Shown: positions 21,362 to 31,052 of the stretch, piece by piece
Position numbering within the stretch: the stretch's first letter is position 1
Layout: every line of letters starts with the position of its first letter
Origin: an uncultured Dysosmobacter sp.
GTDB taxonomy: Bacteria; Bacillota; Clostridia; Oscillospirales; Oscillospiraceae
Assembly (NCBI RefSeq): GCF_947631165.1
Contig: NZ_CANRKH010000003.1
Span: 91,821-155,820, forward strand
Direction: 5' to 3'
DNA length: 64,000 bases
Position numbers and translations under genes: made by a program
The notes under the pieces: model-generated
The model's database searches: none
Seen by the model: the letters and a program-made list of their open reading frames with translations, nothing else
What the model was told of the DNA's origin: nothing

Positions 21362-21674
21362 GATGGATCTCCACCTCCACTGTTGGAATCAGCTTCCCCG
21401 GCTGTGATGGGTCACTCCGGGGATAAACATTGAGCACCGTCGCCCTGGACTCCCACTTTTGGATAGCCTCGCGCACCGGGGCAACCATCAGCACCTCCGC
21501 GACTGGCCGGGGCTTATCTACAAAGCTCATATCCAGACCGAAATCCCGGTATTGCGGAACGGTCCCCCTGGGGGTGGATAGAATCACCGCGATATTCTGA
21601 AGCACGGAATTGACGGCCTCCAGCTCATTGAACTGTAGGTGTCCCAAATCCGTTGCAGATACGGTATAACTCAT
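21354..21674 (-). CDS. Baseplate wedge protein gp25/gpW-like
   Basis: 106 residues from ATG 21672-21674, chosen for GGGAGGT nine bases upstream; a longer frame to 21743 lies inside the next gene. LQNIAVILSTPRGTVPQYRD and FGLDMSFVDKPRPVAE, then IQKWESRATVLNVYP, are the lysozyme-like gp25 wedge signature. Confidence 0.85.
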   Translation of the reverse strand: MSYTVSATDLGHLQFNELEAVNSVLQNIAVILSTPRGTVPQYRDFGLDMSFVDKPRPVAEVLMVAPVREAIQKWESRATVLNVYPRSDPSQPGKLIPTVEVEIHLE

Positions 21675-21678
21675 ACGG

Positions 21679-22080
21679 TCAACCTCCCAGGTATTCTTGC
21701 AGGCTGACAGATACAACCGCCGTGTGTACGTCGCCGTTCCCAAAAAACGCCTGCATTTTCATATCGTGCTTGATTATGTTCCATCGGTATTTTCCGTAAC
21801 CTTTTGTGCCAATGGTCAAGGGCACCGCTTCTCCGCTGCGCTCGATGTTCCAGAGTTTCACCACTTCCGCAATAGGGTCAACGCCCAGGTCGGCCGACAG
21901 AGTAATATCGAAAGTGATTTTGTCCGGGTCCAGCCCTGTAAACTCAGTGAGAGCGTTGGTTAGGTGCCGGTTATGCGTAGCATACCGGGCGGAGCCGGAC
22001 CAGGTCATGTTGTCCAGCGTTCGCACCACGCTCCGGGAAACGGTAAATATCACGTTCCCCAGGCAACCGATAATCGCCAT
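21679..22080 (-). CDS. Tail protein gpU-like
   Basis: 133 residues; starts MAIIGCLGNVIFTVSRSVVR and contains LGVDPIAEVVKLWNIERSGE and IGTKGYGKYRWNIIKHDMKM, the P2 gpU pattern (tail tube terminator or baseplate factor). Located between gpV-like and gp25-like genes. Confidence 0.82.
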   Translation of the reverse strand: MAIIGCLGNVIFTVSRSVVRTLDNMTWSGSARYATHNRHLTNALTEFTGLDPDKITFDITLSADLGVDPIAEVVKLWNIERSGEAVPLTIGTKGYGKYRWNIIKHDMKMQAFFGNGDVHTAVVSVSLQEYLGG

Positions 22081-22098
22081 GCCGCCGCCTCCTTTCCG

Positions 22099-22464
22099 CT
22101 ACTGATCTTCCCACTGTTTGAGCTTGCCCAGCGCCCCGATTTCCCCCAGGATAAAGCCGTCCCCATCCAGAATAGGGAGATACACAGTCAGGACTACGGC
22201 GTTGACACGGGGCATCCAGGGCTTAATCTTTAGGTCGTGATCGTGGTCCTCAAATGCGGCGTCGCCGCTGCCTCCCGCCCGCTTTTCTGTTTTCTGCAGT
22301 ACATCGTAATCCGGCACATAGGGACGGTTTGCCAGGACATAGAGTAAACCGGAGGATTGGCCGGAGTCCTCAAACTTCACACGGGCTACACGATTAACCG
22401 GGTCGGCCATTGTGACAGTGCCAATGCGCACTAATCGGGACAGGATTTTTTCTACGTCCATCAA
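22099..22464 (-). CDS. Baseplate assembly protein V (spike base)
   Basis: 121 residues with the OB-fold start LVRIGTVTMADPVNRVARVK and WMPRVNAVVLTVYLPILDGD. Shorter than classical gpV, without an obvious C-terminal spike apex. It likely forms the base of the membrane-piercing spike. Overlaps gpD by four bases. Confidence 0.8.
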   Translation of the reverse strand: MMDVEKILSRLVRIGTVTMADPVNRVARVKFEDSGQSSGLLYVLANRPYVPDYDVLQKTEKRAGGSGDAAFEDHDHDLKIKPWMPRVNAVVLTVYLPILDGDGFILGEIGALGKLKQWEDQ

Positions 22465-23528
22465 TACCCCTCCAGTACCCGCCGAAGTTTGATCTGCGTC
22501 GTATAGCCGGATTCTCCAACCGTGTGAACCGCCTGGGAAATGATATACTTTCCATCGAAAGCGCCCCAGCCTTTCAGTTCAACAGTGACGCCGGCCACCA
22601 ACGCCGGATTGCCGGGCAGCGTGAATGTCGCGGATTTGGAATACTTGTTATGCAGCCGCAGGTGTTTTTCCGCAAGGGTTTTGGCCTCTTCCGCAGAGGC
22701 TACCTTTGCTTTTACCTCCAACTGCTGATTGTTTTTCGCGTCGGCGTTGTAATCCTCAATTTTGGCGGTTGCCTCGATACACTTCCCGGACGCCGGGTCC
22801 ACATAACTGACACGGCAGGAAGAATACTGAGAATCGGCCGCGCCCACGCTCAGCTTATATTGGATATACCCGCCGTTTTTACCCTTCTGGATGGTAAAAA
22901 CGGAGCTTTTGGCTTCATAAGTCGCTTGGTCGAAGAACACAAGGATACTGCTGGTGGCCTTGAGACTGATTCCCGCATCATGGCTCAGACGGGATAGAAA
23001 ATCAATGTCGCTGGAGTCAACCTGTTCCACCCGGTTATAAAACGGGTCGTAGGTCGATTCATACATACACTGCATCCCATTGGCCCCGGCAAGCTCTTTG
23101 GCGATTGCAGAAAGCGTGGTATTCTCCCATGCCTTGTTCTTCTTGGTTTGCCGGACCGGAGAACTGAATGGGAGCGACGTACCCTTGAGGTTGATAATGG
23201 CCGGGGGGCCGGACAGGACCACATTATCTAGCTCAAATTCCCCACAGGGGAGAACTATGTCCTTTCCGCCCCCCTGCCAGTTTTCCCGGACAATCACCGC
23301 ATCCATTTTCAGCTTCGCGGCGGATGCTGCCTCTATTGCATCAGTAAGCCATTTTTCCATCCAGATAGCGTCACGGTCATGGAGCTGGATTTGAAGATCA
23401 TCCGCCTTGTCCGTTTCGTTATCCGTATAGGTCACTGATTTGAGATAGGGACGCATGGATTTAGTGATATCCGTTCCAGCGAAAGCGATCTCCACCGCCG
23501 CGCGACGGGATAGGTTTTTGTCACTCAC
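22461..23528 (-). CDS. Late control protein D-like (baseplate hub)
   Basis: 355 residues from GTG 23526-23528, which overlaps the gpX stop as GTGA; an upstream GTG at 23546 is also possible. The hub fold is seen in AVEIAFAGTDITKSMRPYLK, VDSSDIDFLSRLSHDAGISL and WGAFDGKYIISQAVHTVGES. Forms the trimeric hub below the tube together with the spike. Confidence 0.85.
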   Translation of the reverse strand: MSDKNLSRRAAVEIAFAGTDITKSMRPYLKSVTYTDNETDKADDLQIQLHDRDAIWMEKWLTDAIEAASAAKLKMDAVIVRENWQGGGKDIVLPCGEFELDNVVLSGPPAIINLKGTSLPFSSPVRQTKKNKAWENTTLSAIAKELAGANGMQCMYESTYDPFYNRVEQVDSSDIDFLSRLSHDAGISLKATSSILVFFDQATYEAKSSVFTIQKGKNGGYIQYKLSVGAADSQYSSCRVSYVDPASGKCIEATAKIEDYNADAKNNQQLEVKAKVASAEEAKTLAEKHLRLHNKYSKSATFTLPGNPALVAGVTVELKGWGAFDGKYIISQAVHTVGESGYTTQIKLRRVLEGY

Positions 23529-23734
23529 GTCTGCACCTGCTTCCACGGGGGCAGCGAATTACTGGTGTTCTCAGGAATATCCGGCAGCACCAAAACAATC
23601 CCGGCGGGAAAAAGGTAATATTCCCGATATTGCAGATTGGCGTTTATGAGCTTGTCGGTATGGGCCACATCACCCAACTGGGCGTATGCGATACGGTCCC
23701 ACATATCCCCTTGGACAGTCGTATAAGTTTTCAT
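23525..23734 (-). CDS. Tail protein X (LysM-like)
   Basis: 69 residues, MKTYTTVQGDMWDRIAYAQL with LFPAGIVLVLPDIPE; a LysM-like fold equal to P2 gpX in length and position. It probably helps assembly of hub and tape measure. Confidence 0.87.
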   Translation of the reverse strand: MKTYTTVQGDMWDRIAYAQLGDVAHTDKLINANLQYREYYLFPAGIVLVLPDIPENTSNSLPPWKQVQT

Positions 23735-26700
23735 CGGAATGCCCCCCTCGCCTCGTCCACTTCCGCGTCCTCAATACTGTCCATGACGCGGGCCACGATT
23801 TCATCCGCAAATGTCCGCAGATCCCGGACCGTCTCGGGGGTAGCGTCGCCGCTGATCTGGAAGGTGACAGACACCGGGGGCTTGGACCGCGCAGCCGGGG
23901 CCAGGAGAGCGGATTCCGCTCTGGCCCCCACCGCCGCAGTCTGCGCCGCCGACAAAACTTTCTCGCCGCCGTTGAAGAAAACCAGCTCCGGGCCGTCCTC
24001 GCCTACCAGAGCCACGCCCTGGGCGGCGTTGGTAGTGCCAGAAGCGTATGCGCGCGGAACCGTCCCCAGGCCGCTGTTTCCTGCCGCCAGCGCGTTCTTT
24101 GCCGCCCTTCCCAGGTTGCTATAAGCTGTCCGCACGTTCGGGAGCATATCGTTGGCGCCGTCGATATAGCCCTGGATGGTGGCCCGCCCGCTGGCGGCCG
24201 CCTCCGTTCCCAGGTCCATAGCCTCGATGTCCTCGGCAAGCGCGGTCTGGAGCTCGTCCATAGTCTGGGTAAAATCGGTCTGGAGATCGGCGATACTGCC
24301 GGACGCGGCCTCCTGCTCCTTCTGGAGCTCTTGCCAGTTGGCTACCATCGCCGCCAGGTCCTCGTCGCTGGCATTGGCAAGGCCGGCAATAGCATTCACG
24401 CTGTCTGCGCTGCCATCGGCGAAACTGGCGATCACGTCGCTCAACCCTTCAATGTCCCCGGCCCTCTCGGACAGGGATTGCAGGTTGGCGTTATAATCCT
24501 GCCAGTAGGTGATCTGGCTCTCCAGGGCGCTATTGATGTCGGCGGCGCTGGTGGCCGCTACCTCGGCGGCCTGATCCCATAGGGCATACTGGCCGCTGAT
24601 ACTCTCATAAGCAGCGCCGTAGGCCTCGTTATAAGCTTCGGTAAGGGCCTGGACCTGCTCCATGGTGCTGTTGATTCTGCCGTCCAGTTCCTCGCTCTGG
24701 CGGGCTGCCTCGGCCTCCGCTTCGGTCATTTCCTCCGTGGCGCCAGTCACCCGCTCATAGGCTTCCTTGGCAATGGCAAGCTCTGCATCTGCGGCGGCCT
24801 GCGCTTCCGCATCTTCCTCAATGGCCTTATTGAGATTCTTGATGGTTTTCTCCGCCTGGCTGATTTCACGGTCATAGTCGTAGAGGGAATTTTGCAGCTC
24901 GTAGTATTCATTGGAGAGGTATTCTCCCGATTCAGCGGATTCCAGCTGGAGTTCATTCATCCGCTCAACTGCGGCCGCGCGGTTTTTTTCCGCCCTTTCT
25001 ATCTTGATCTGAGCTTCAGTCAGCTTCATGGAGTTAGAAGCCGCCTCTTCCATGACCGCATTGTACTGGCCGTACACACTGTTCATGTACTCCTGGTAGG
25101 CCTGCGCTTCGGCATTTTCCTTCCAGGCGTCAACCTGTTCCCGAAGCGCGGCAGTACCGCCCTCGATGGCCCCGGTTTCCAGGTTCACATATTCGGTCAA
25201 TTCCGGGATAGCGTTACAGAGCAGCCCCAGGGTATTGAGGTAAGTCTGGCTATGCTCGTTCGATGCGTCGGTGCCCTCGCCCAATTCCTCCAGCTTGGAA
25301 ATATAGCTGTCTGCAACCTGAGCGGTGGCAAGCGTCTGGTCGGAAGTCTGCTGGAACGTACTTCCGGCCTCGTCCATGGCCGCATTCATATCCTGCGCCG
25401 CCTCGGTCAATTCCTTGACAGAAGGGACTCCCTCATTGGCGGCGGCCACCAAAGCGACAATACCAGCGGTCAACCCGGCCACCGCACCAACAGCCAGCAT
25501 AACCGGCCCGGCCACCGCGAACACAGACGCCAGATTGAGTGCGGCCGCTACTTTCGTAATGGCTACATAGGCGGTAATGCCGGCGGTCGCAAGCCCAACC
25601 ACGCCAACAAAGGTCATGGCGGCCTTTACCAAGGCGGGGTGATCTTGGAGAAATTCATTCCCTGCGGTCAACACGTCGGTTGCAATTTCCGCCAGGCCCT
25701 GCAGCTCCGGATTAAACTCTTCCCCGATGGTGGTTTTTAGCGCGTCCCAGGCGGAGTTCATCAACGTGAGCTGGCCGTTCAAATTATCCAATTTAATGGA
25801 CGCCATCCGGGACGCGGCCCCGGAGCAATTCGTAATGTTGTTGTAAAGGCTCTCAAAATCGCCGTCGGCGGAGTTCATCAAAGCGATAAATCCGGTCATG
25901 GCCCGCTCTCCGACAAGCGTTTCAGCGTTTGCCATTTTCTCGGCGTCGGTCATTACAGCAAACCGCGCCCGCAGATCGGTAATCACATCAGACAAGCTCC
26001 GCATGGTGCCGTCGGCGTTTTGGGTTTTCACCGTAACGTCTCCAAAAGCCGCGCTGGACAGCTCCGCGCCGTCTACCAGCTTACTGAACATATTGCGCAG
26101 CGCGGTTCCCGCCATGCTCCCCTTAATACCGGAGTTGGCCATCAGGCCAATCATGGTAGCTACATCCTCCACGGAGTAGCCGAGAGCGCCGGCAAGCGGC
26201 GCAGCGTACTTGAAGGTATCTCCCATCGTGGCAACATTGGTGTTGGACTTCGTTGCCGTCATAGCCAGGACATCCGCGAAATGCGCCGTATCTGCCGCTG
26301 TGAGGCCGAATGCGGTTAGGCTGTCGGTGACGATATCCGACACCATAGCCAGATCCTCCCCGGAGGCGGCGGCCAGCTGGAGAACGCCATCCATGCCGCT
26401 GAGCATTTCCTGGGCGTCCCACCCGGCCATGCCCATATAGGTCATAGCCTCGGCGCTTTCCTTGGCGGTGAATTTCGTGGTGGCGCCCAGCTCCTTGGCC
26501 TCAGCTGATAGCGCCGCCATTTCCTCAGCATTGGCCCCGGACAAAGCCTCCACGGTGGACATCGTTTCTTGAAAATCGGCGGCAATATCCACGCAGGCTA
26601 CATAGCCGTCATAAATCTCTTTCAGAGCGGTGGCAATCCCTGCGGCGGCAATCGCCCCTTGGATTGCCCCAAACGCCGCTGTGGTCCTTTCGCCGAAGGT

Positions 26701-27174
26701 GGAGGCGCCGCTGGCCGCTTGATCCTGTTCCGCCTCCAGCTCCTTGATTTTGGCCGTCAGTTCTTGGTCCTTCTGGGCCAAATTCGCAGTATCAACACCT
26801 GCTTCCTGCAACCTCGCGCTGGTAGCCTGGAGCTTTTGGGTCTGGCGTTCCAGTGCCGTTTCCGTATCCTTGATACGCTGTTCCAGCTTGACGCTCTCCC
26901 GCTCCTGGGCGGTAGTGGAGCCGTTGGTTTCACTGATCTCTTTTTGGAGAAGATCATGCTGTTTTTGCAGACTTTCCAATCTGGACCGGGTGCTTTCTAC
27001 GGCGGTCTGCTGCTTTTGATAGGAGCTGATGTCCCCTTGGAGCCGGTGAAGGTCCTGGATTTCTTTACCTAACCTGGAGAACTCCGATTGCGCTTTAGAA
27101 AAGGTATTGGAAAAGCCGCCATTCATCTGCGCATTGAGCGCGAATAGCATTTCATATTCCTTCCTGCCCGCCAT
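23731..27174 (-). CDS. Tail tape measure protein
   Basis: 1147 residues. Layout: N-terminal coiled coil (about 20-170), TP901-type core (about 200-440; ELGATTKFTAKESAEAMTYM), hydrophobic segment (about 510-580), extended helical region with Glu/Ala-rich heptads (about 700-960), and a C-terminal region with LVGEDGPELVFFNGGEKVLS. It sets tail length and passes DNA. The start at 27174 lies inside the frameshifted end of the tail chaperone, the usual arrangement. Confidence 0.95.
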   Translation of the reverse strand: MAGRKEYEMLFALNAQMNGGFSNTFSKAQSEFSRLGKEIQDLHRLQGDISSYQKQQTAVESTRSRLESLQKQHDLLQKEISETNGSTTAQERESVKLEQRIKDTETALERQTQKLQATSARLQEAGVDTANLAQKDQELTAKIKELEAEQDQAASGASTFGERTTAAFGAIQGAIAAAGIATALKEIYDGYVACVDIAADFQETMSTVEALSGANAEEMAALSAEAKELGATTKFTAKESAEAMTYMGMAGWDAQEMLSGMDGVLQLAAASGEDLAMVSDIVTDSLTAFGLTAADTAHFADVLAMTATKSNTNVATMGDTFKYAAPLAGALGYSVEDVATMIGLMANSGIKGSMAGTALRNMFSKLVDGAELSSAAFGDVTVKTQNADGTMRSLSDVITDLRARFAVMTDAEKMANAETLVGERAMTGFIALMNSADGDFESLYNNITNCSGAASRMASIKLDNLNGQLTLMNSAWDALKTTIGEEFNPELQGLAEIATDVLTAGNEFLQDHPALVKAAMTFVGVVGLATAGITAYVAITKVAAALNLASVFAVAGPVMLAVGAVAGLTAGIVALVAAANEGVPSVKELTEAAQDMNAAMDEAGSTFQQTSDQTLATAQVADSYISKLEELGEGTDASNEHSQTYLNTLGLLCNAIPELTEYVNLETGAIEGGTAALREQVDAWKENAEAQAYQEYMNSVYGQYNAVMEEAASNSMKLTEAQIKIERAEKNRAAAVERMNELQLESAESGEYLSNEYYELQNSLYDYDREISQAEKTIKNLNKAIEEDAEAQAAADAELAIAKEAYERVTGATEEMTEAEAEAARQSEELDGRINSTMEQVQALTEAYNEAYGAAYESISGQYALWDQAAEVAATSAADINSALESQITYWQDYNANLQSLSERAGDIEGLSDVIASFADGSADSVNAIAGLANASDEDLAAMVANWQELQKEQEAASGSIADLQTDFTQTMDELQTALAEDIEAMDLGTEAAASGRATIQGYIDGANDMLPNVRTAYSNLGRAAKNALAAGNSGLGTVPRAYASGTTNAAQGVALVGEDGPELVFFNGGEKVLSAAQTAAVGARAESALLAPAARSKPPVSVTFQISGDATPETVRDLRTFADEIVARVMDSIEDAEVDEARGAFR

Positions 27175-27732
27175 CGTTGCCCTCCTTTCCCTCTTTGATG
27201 ATAGCGTTGTTGGTTTTTATCCAGGACCACAGCGCGATTAGTGGCTGAGATTGCCAAAACGAAACATCGGTGTTGTTGTTTTTTGCCAGGATTAAGTATT
27301 GCTTACGGAGCCATAGCCCATCTTCGCCGGTTATGACCCCGCACGCAGCAAAAAAGAGCGTGCCTTTTTGCAGATTCTTTGGAAATCCCGGATGCTCATG
27401 CTCTTTAGAGCGTCCCGCTTTAACAGGCGAACGCCGTTTTCATCCCGCAGAGTGCAGGCGCGGATAGCCATACCCCACAGAAAATCGCTGGAAAACTCCG
27501 GCGTCACCAGCGTTCTCCCCCGCATCAAAAGCTCGTTCTCGATATCCAGATGATCGGTGCCAGTCAGCTTGCCCCAGTCAAATGTCAGCCTTTCGATGGT
27601 AAGGCCCTGGTAGTCGAACGGCTTTATAAATGTGTGGACATAGACGCTGGTATCCGGCTCAGAAGCGGCTTCGCGTTCTGCCTCAACTGCGGCCTCCGCT
27701 CCCGTACCTTCGGTGTTAAACAGTTCGTCCAT
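27152..27732 (-). CDS. Tail assembly chaperone, -1 frameshift product (gpE+E'-like)
   Basis: At minus-strand TTTTTTG (27349-27355) a -1 slip moves reading into an open frame of about 65 more residues (including GEDGLWLRKQYLI and WQSQPLIALWSWIK), ending at TGA 27152-27154, inside the tape measure start. The order of slip site, extension and overlap matches the conserved frameshift of P2, lambda and related tails. The frame lacks its own start codon with a ribosome binding site, supporting frameshifting. Confidence 0.8.
27331..27732 (-). CDS. Tail assembly chaperone, short form (gpE-like)
   Basis: 133 residues; core YVHTFIKPFDYQGLTIERLT, then LDIENELLMRGRTLVTPEFS and DALKSMSIRDFQRICKKARS. It coats the tape measure before tube polymerisation. 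The zero frame ends at TAA 27331-27333. A slippery TTTTTTG lies just upstream (see next entry). Confidence 0.85.
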   Translation of the reverse strand: MDELFNTEGTGAEAAVEAEREAASEPDTSVYVHTFIKPFDYQGLTIERLTFDWGKLTGTDHLDIENELLMRGRTLVTPEFSSDFLWGMAIRACTLRDENGVRLLKRDALKSMSIRDFQRICKKARSFLLRAGS

Positions 27733-27797
27733 AGTGAACCTCCTTCAAAAAATTGGCCCGGAGCGGCATAGTAACCGCACCGGGCCATATTGCTTGT

Positions 27798-28316
27798 TTA
27801 GGTCAAGCCGATAGCTTTCCGCACATCTGCCGCGCAGTCCTTGCCGTTGACATCATGGACCTGGTTGAACTGGTCCAGATCAATGACCTTCTTCCCCGCC
27901 TTATACACCGTGTATTTGCACACGCTGTATGCGCCGGAGGCATCGGCGGCGGAGGCGGTGCCGATGGTGCCCAGATTGGTTTCCGTGGGGCGGATGGACA
28001 TCTCAAACCGGGTCTGCTCGATCTCCTCCCTGCGGTTCACGGAATCAAAATACTGCTCGGCCACATACAGAGACACGTCATGCCACTCGTTGGACCCCAG
28101 CTCCACAACGGCGTCGGTGACGCTGCTGAACTGGATATTGGCAAGCATGGCCTCAATCATGCCCGCCAGAGGAATCGTGACGTCGCCCATAAGCCCGGCA
28201 CCCGTCGCGGTGACAGTCTTATACTTGATTGTCGGCACAGTCACCTTGGCGACGCCGATCAGGGCGCCGCCGTTTTTGTACATCATGTAATCTACATGAC
28301 CGTTCGGATAAATCAT
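27798..28316 (-). CDS. Major tail tube protein
   Basis: 172 residues, MIYPNGHVDYMMYKNGGALI; ATGAGLMGDVTIPLAGMIEA and RREEIEQTRFEMSIRPTETN are characteristic of the P2 FII-like contractile tail tube. Follows the sheath gene with a GGAGG site. Confidence 0.9.
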   Translation of the reverse strand: MIYPNGHVDYMMYKNGGALIGVAKVTVPTIKYKTVTATGAGLMGDVTIPLAGMIEAMLANIQFSSVTDAVVELGSNEWHDVSLYVAEQYFDSVNRREEIEQTRFEMSIRPTETNLGTIGTASAADASGAYSVCKYTVYKAGKKVIDLDQFNQVHDVNGKDCAADVRKAIGLT

Positions 28317-28328
28317 CTTGTTTCCTCC

Positions 28329-30170
28329 TTATGCCGTCAACGCCGTCTCCATATAGGAAACATCGTACTCCAGGATAAAGTCGATCAGCTGAGCGGGGAC
28401 GGGCGGCGCATTGTAGACGTGCAGAGTAATGTGCCCGGCCAAAAGGCTGGTCAGGGGGTTTTCCTCCGCCAGCAGGACACAGCGCGCCCCGTAGAGGTAG
28501 CCGCTCCCGCACAGGCCGCCCAGCCAGATATTGCAGGTCTGGAGAATGGAATCCCGCAGGGGCGTGGTCAAAGGCTTGTCCTGCTTGGGCCAGAACGTCC
28601 GGATCAGGGTGTTGCCGATGAAATCGAACATCCGGCTCACGGGAATAAACTGGTCCTTCACGTCGGTATTTCCGGGGAAGCAGGCCGTGTAGTTGCCTTT
28701 GGCAACCCAGCCGCTATCCATGAAATTGACAGCGGTGACAACGCCCCAGTCGCCGGCCACCATCTCCACCTGGGGCCACGTCAGGTTGACCTCCGTACCA
28801 TCAGCCAGACAGCAGGTATCCATCTTGAGATTTTTGTTGGACGGACTCTCATAGGGAACGCCCCGGTTGTCCGTATCCACACTGGCCATCAGTCCGCACA
28901 GCTGCGTGGACAGGTGGAACATATAGTCCCCCAGTTTCACCATAGGCCAGCACACGATCTGGTCTACATCCACGAAGTTGTTTTTGTTCTTATAACCAGA
29001 CAGGGCGGAATACTCGGTGACGCCCTTCTCACTGCTGTCAATGTCAATGACAGCCTTGCCCTTGAAAAGCCCGCTGATAGCGGCGGCCTTGGTAGCCATC
29101 ACCGCCGCCACAACGGTATTGCTGGACCAACCAGGGGCACAGAGCAGATCAGGCACCGTGCCTACCACCGTCATAGCCGCATCTACCTGGCCCACGCCCT
29201 CCACGATGTCGGCTACCGCCACTTTTTCGGGGGTGACGGCATCGTAGCTGATATTGAGCGAGGATTCCTCATAGGCGGCCCCGGTTTCCAACAGCTCAAT
29301 CTGGCATACGTTCTCACCATCATCGTAGAGAACGCTGTAGTCCTCGTCCGGATAGAGATATTCGGGGCCGTGGCCATTCTTCAGGTAAACGGTGTACGTC
29401 TCGACCAGAGACAACTCCGTGGGATAGGTTTCCGCACTCTCAGCGGCAGGGCAGCTATACAGGCTCACTTTGATTTCACCCGTATAGTTGGACAGGTTGA
29501 TGCCGGCGCCCCCGTCTGCCTTGACCCCATCCACAAAGTCGATCTGCTTGCCGGCCAGGGTGAAGTAGAGCTTCAGATGTTCCGACTTCGGACTGTAAAC
29601 GCCGTAGTTTTTACCCTCGACCTCGACAACAAACAGGTGCCCCTCCTTACCGTCAGGCTTGGTGTCGAAAATCTTGTAGAAGGTGTATTCCCCGCAGTCG
29701 GTGACTTTCTCGCCCACGCGGGACAGAACGGCGTTGCCCATGTCCTTTGTGACAGTCAGGCCCAGGCTGGGATAGTTGTCCGGGCCGCGCTTGATTTTGA
29801 TGGAACTCCCAATGGCTTCAAACGGCAGCGTGACCGTATGCTCGGTCACGGAGTAGTCCTTTGCCATTACGGAGTCCTTCATTTTCTCAGGGTCCAGAAC
29901 ATTACAGAAGATCGCGGGCTGGCACCCGAACAGCTGGAAGTGACTGTACATCGCCTCGCAGAGCGTGTACTTTGCCCAGTCATAAGAAAAACCCAGCTTC
30001 TCCACAACCTCGTCCCAGCTGGTAGCCAGAACGGGGGTGTTGACTTTAGCGGGCTTTTCCGCCATATAAACAGGAGCGGTGCCTACAAAGTAGGGCACGC
30101 CCACCTTCGCCACGTTGGGGGTGCTGACCGACGTAGCCTGTTCATAAACTCGAACACCGAGATTTGCCAT
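28329..30170 (-). CDS. Tail sheath protein
   Basis: 613 residues starting MANLGVRVYEQATSVSTPNV. Conserved sheath features: GVPYFVGTAPVYMAEKPAKV, the central insertion domain, and the C-terminal FDFIGNTLIRTFWPKQDKPL and IDFILEYDVSYMETALTA. Its presence makes this a contractile (myovirus-type) tail. Confidence 0.93.
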   Translation of the reverse strand: MANLGVRVYEQATSVSTPNVAKVGVPYFVGTAPVYMAEKPAKVNTPVLATSWDEVVEKLGFSYDWAKYTLCEAMYSHFQLFGCQPAIFCNVLDPEKMKDSVMAKDYSVTEHTVTLPFEAIGSSIKIKRGPDNYPSLGLTVTKDMGNAVLSRVGEKVTDCGEYTFYKIFDTKPDGKEGHLFVVEVEGKNYGVYSPKSEHLKLYFTLAGKQIDFVDGVKADGGAGINLSNYTGEIKVSLYSCPAAESAETYPTELSLVETYTVYLKNGHGPEYLYPDEDYSVLYDDGENVCQIELLETGAAYEESSLNISYDAVTPEKVAVADIVEGVGQVDAAMTVVGTVPDLLCAPGWSSNTVVAAVMATKAAAISGLFKGKAVIDIDSSEKGVTEYSALSGYKNKNNFVDVDQIVCWPMVKLGDYMFHLSTQLCGLMASVDTDNRGVPYESPSNKNLKMDTCCLADGTEVNLTWPQVEMVAGDWGVVTAVNFMDSGWVAKGNYTACFPGNTDVKDQFIPVSRMFDFIGNTLIRTFWPKQDKPLTTPLRDSILQTCNIWLGGLCGSGYLYGARCVLLAEENPLTSLLAGHITLHVYNAPPVPAQLIDFILEYDVSYMETALTA

Positions 30171-30178
30171 GTGCTACC

Positions 30179-30481
30179 TCACTTTCCCGCCAGCTTTTTG
30201 TAGCTGGCGTACAGGGCGTTGCCGGGGGTCTTAACCTTCAATCGCGCCGCCGGCAGCGCGTCGCCGGACACAATCAGGTTCTTTACCAGGGGATTCTTCT
30301 CAATCGCGGCGGCGGCCTTCTGGTACGCATCCTCACGATTCCCCCGGTAGATGGTCCCGGTCTGGATCAGGCCCTTAATATTCGGGCCAATGTAGATGTA
30401 GAAACCGGAGCCGTTGGTTTCTGCCGCAGGTGCCGCGGCCGGCCTTGTGACCGCCACGGGCTGCTTACTGTTTTTCGCCAT
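30179..30481 (-). CDS. Small tail-region protein
   Basis: 100 residues; a flexible Ala/Pro-rich start then FYIYIGPNIKGLIQTGTIYR and NPLVKNLIVSGDALPAARLK. Immediately before the sheath gene, like small Mu-type tail proteins of this position. No function recognised. Confidence 0.65.
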   Translation of the reverse strand: MAKNSKQPVAVTRPAAAPAAETNGSGFYIYIGPNIKGLIQTGTIYRGNREDAYQKAAAAIEKNPLVKNLIVSGDALPAARLKVKTPGNALYASYKKLAGK

Positions 30482-31049
30482 GCTCTTCGCTTCCTTTCAG
30501 TCCAATAATTTCTTCCAGATGTCGTGCGTTCGGGTCCCATGGGGGCATCCCGTGGATAACCCGCGTAGTGTCAAGCCGCTTCACAGGCGGCAAATGCCAA
30601 GTAGTTACCATTTCTCCCGCATAATAGGGGGCGGTGTCCTCCGGATAAACCAGGACTTCTATTCCTGCCTCCAGGTCCAGCCGGAATTGCGCTCCAACCA
30701 CTACCCGCTCCAGAAAAGAGATGCGCAACTGGTCCATGAGGGACAGCAGAGCGACACCGCCTTGCTGTTCGTCGGGGTGATAGACACAGAAAATCGTGCG
30801 GACTACGGCCTCAGAATCAAGCAGTATGCCCTCATTTTGCGCGTCTTTATTGGTCATGATCTGATGCAAAATATAGGGTGCCTTTTTCTTTGCCGCTTTA
30901 CTGTCTGGCAAACGCGCACGAAATACCTCGGCGGCCCTGGGTGGGGGCGGTTCCGGGTCCCCTTTCTGATACGATACTGGGAGAATGATGTTTCTCGTGG
31001 CATTTTCGGTAAATTCCTTCAGCTGCTCCAGCAGAATTACCATGCTCAA
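30465..31049 (-). CDS. Probable tail completion/neck protein
   Basis: 194 residues. EQQGGVALLSLMDQLRISFL and LEAGIEVLVYPEDTAPYYAG followed by MVTTWHLPPVKRLD suggest the tail-terminator-like fold seen in phage neck proteins. Position between the Z-like protein and the sheath fits. Family assignment is inference. Confidence 0.6.
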   Translation of the reverse strand: MSMVILLEQLKEFTENATRNIILPVSYQKGDPEPPPPRAAEVFRARLPDSKAAKKKAPYILHQIMTNKDAQNEGILLDSEAVVRTIFCVYHPDEQQGGVALLSLMDQLRISFLERVVVGAQFRLDLEAGIEVLVYPEDTAPYYAGEMVTTWHLPPVKRLDTTRVIHGMPPWDPNARHLEEIIGLKGSEEHGEKQ

Positions 31050-31052
31050 TCG

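Noticed and set aside
27753..30203. 816-residue plus-strand open frame opposite the tail tube and sheath genes
   Set aside because: It lies antisense to two well-supported tail genes with codon-position bias typical of GC-rich shadow frames; no ribosome binding site or recognisable domain.
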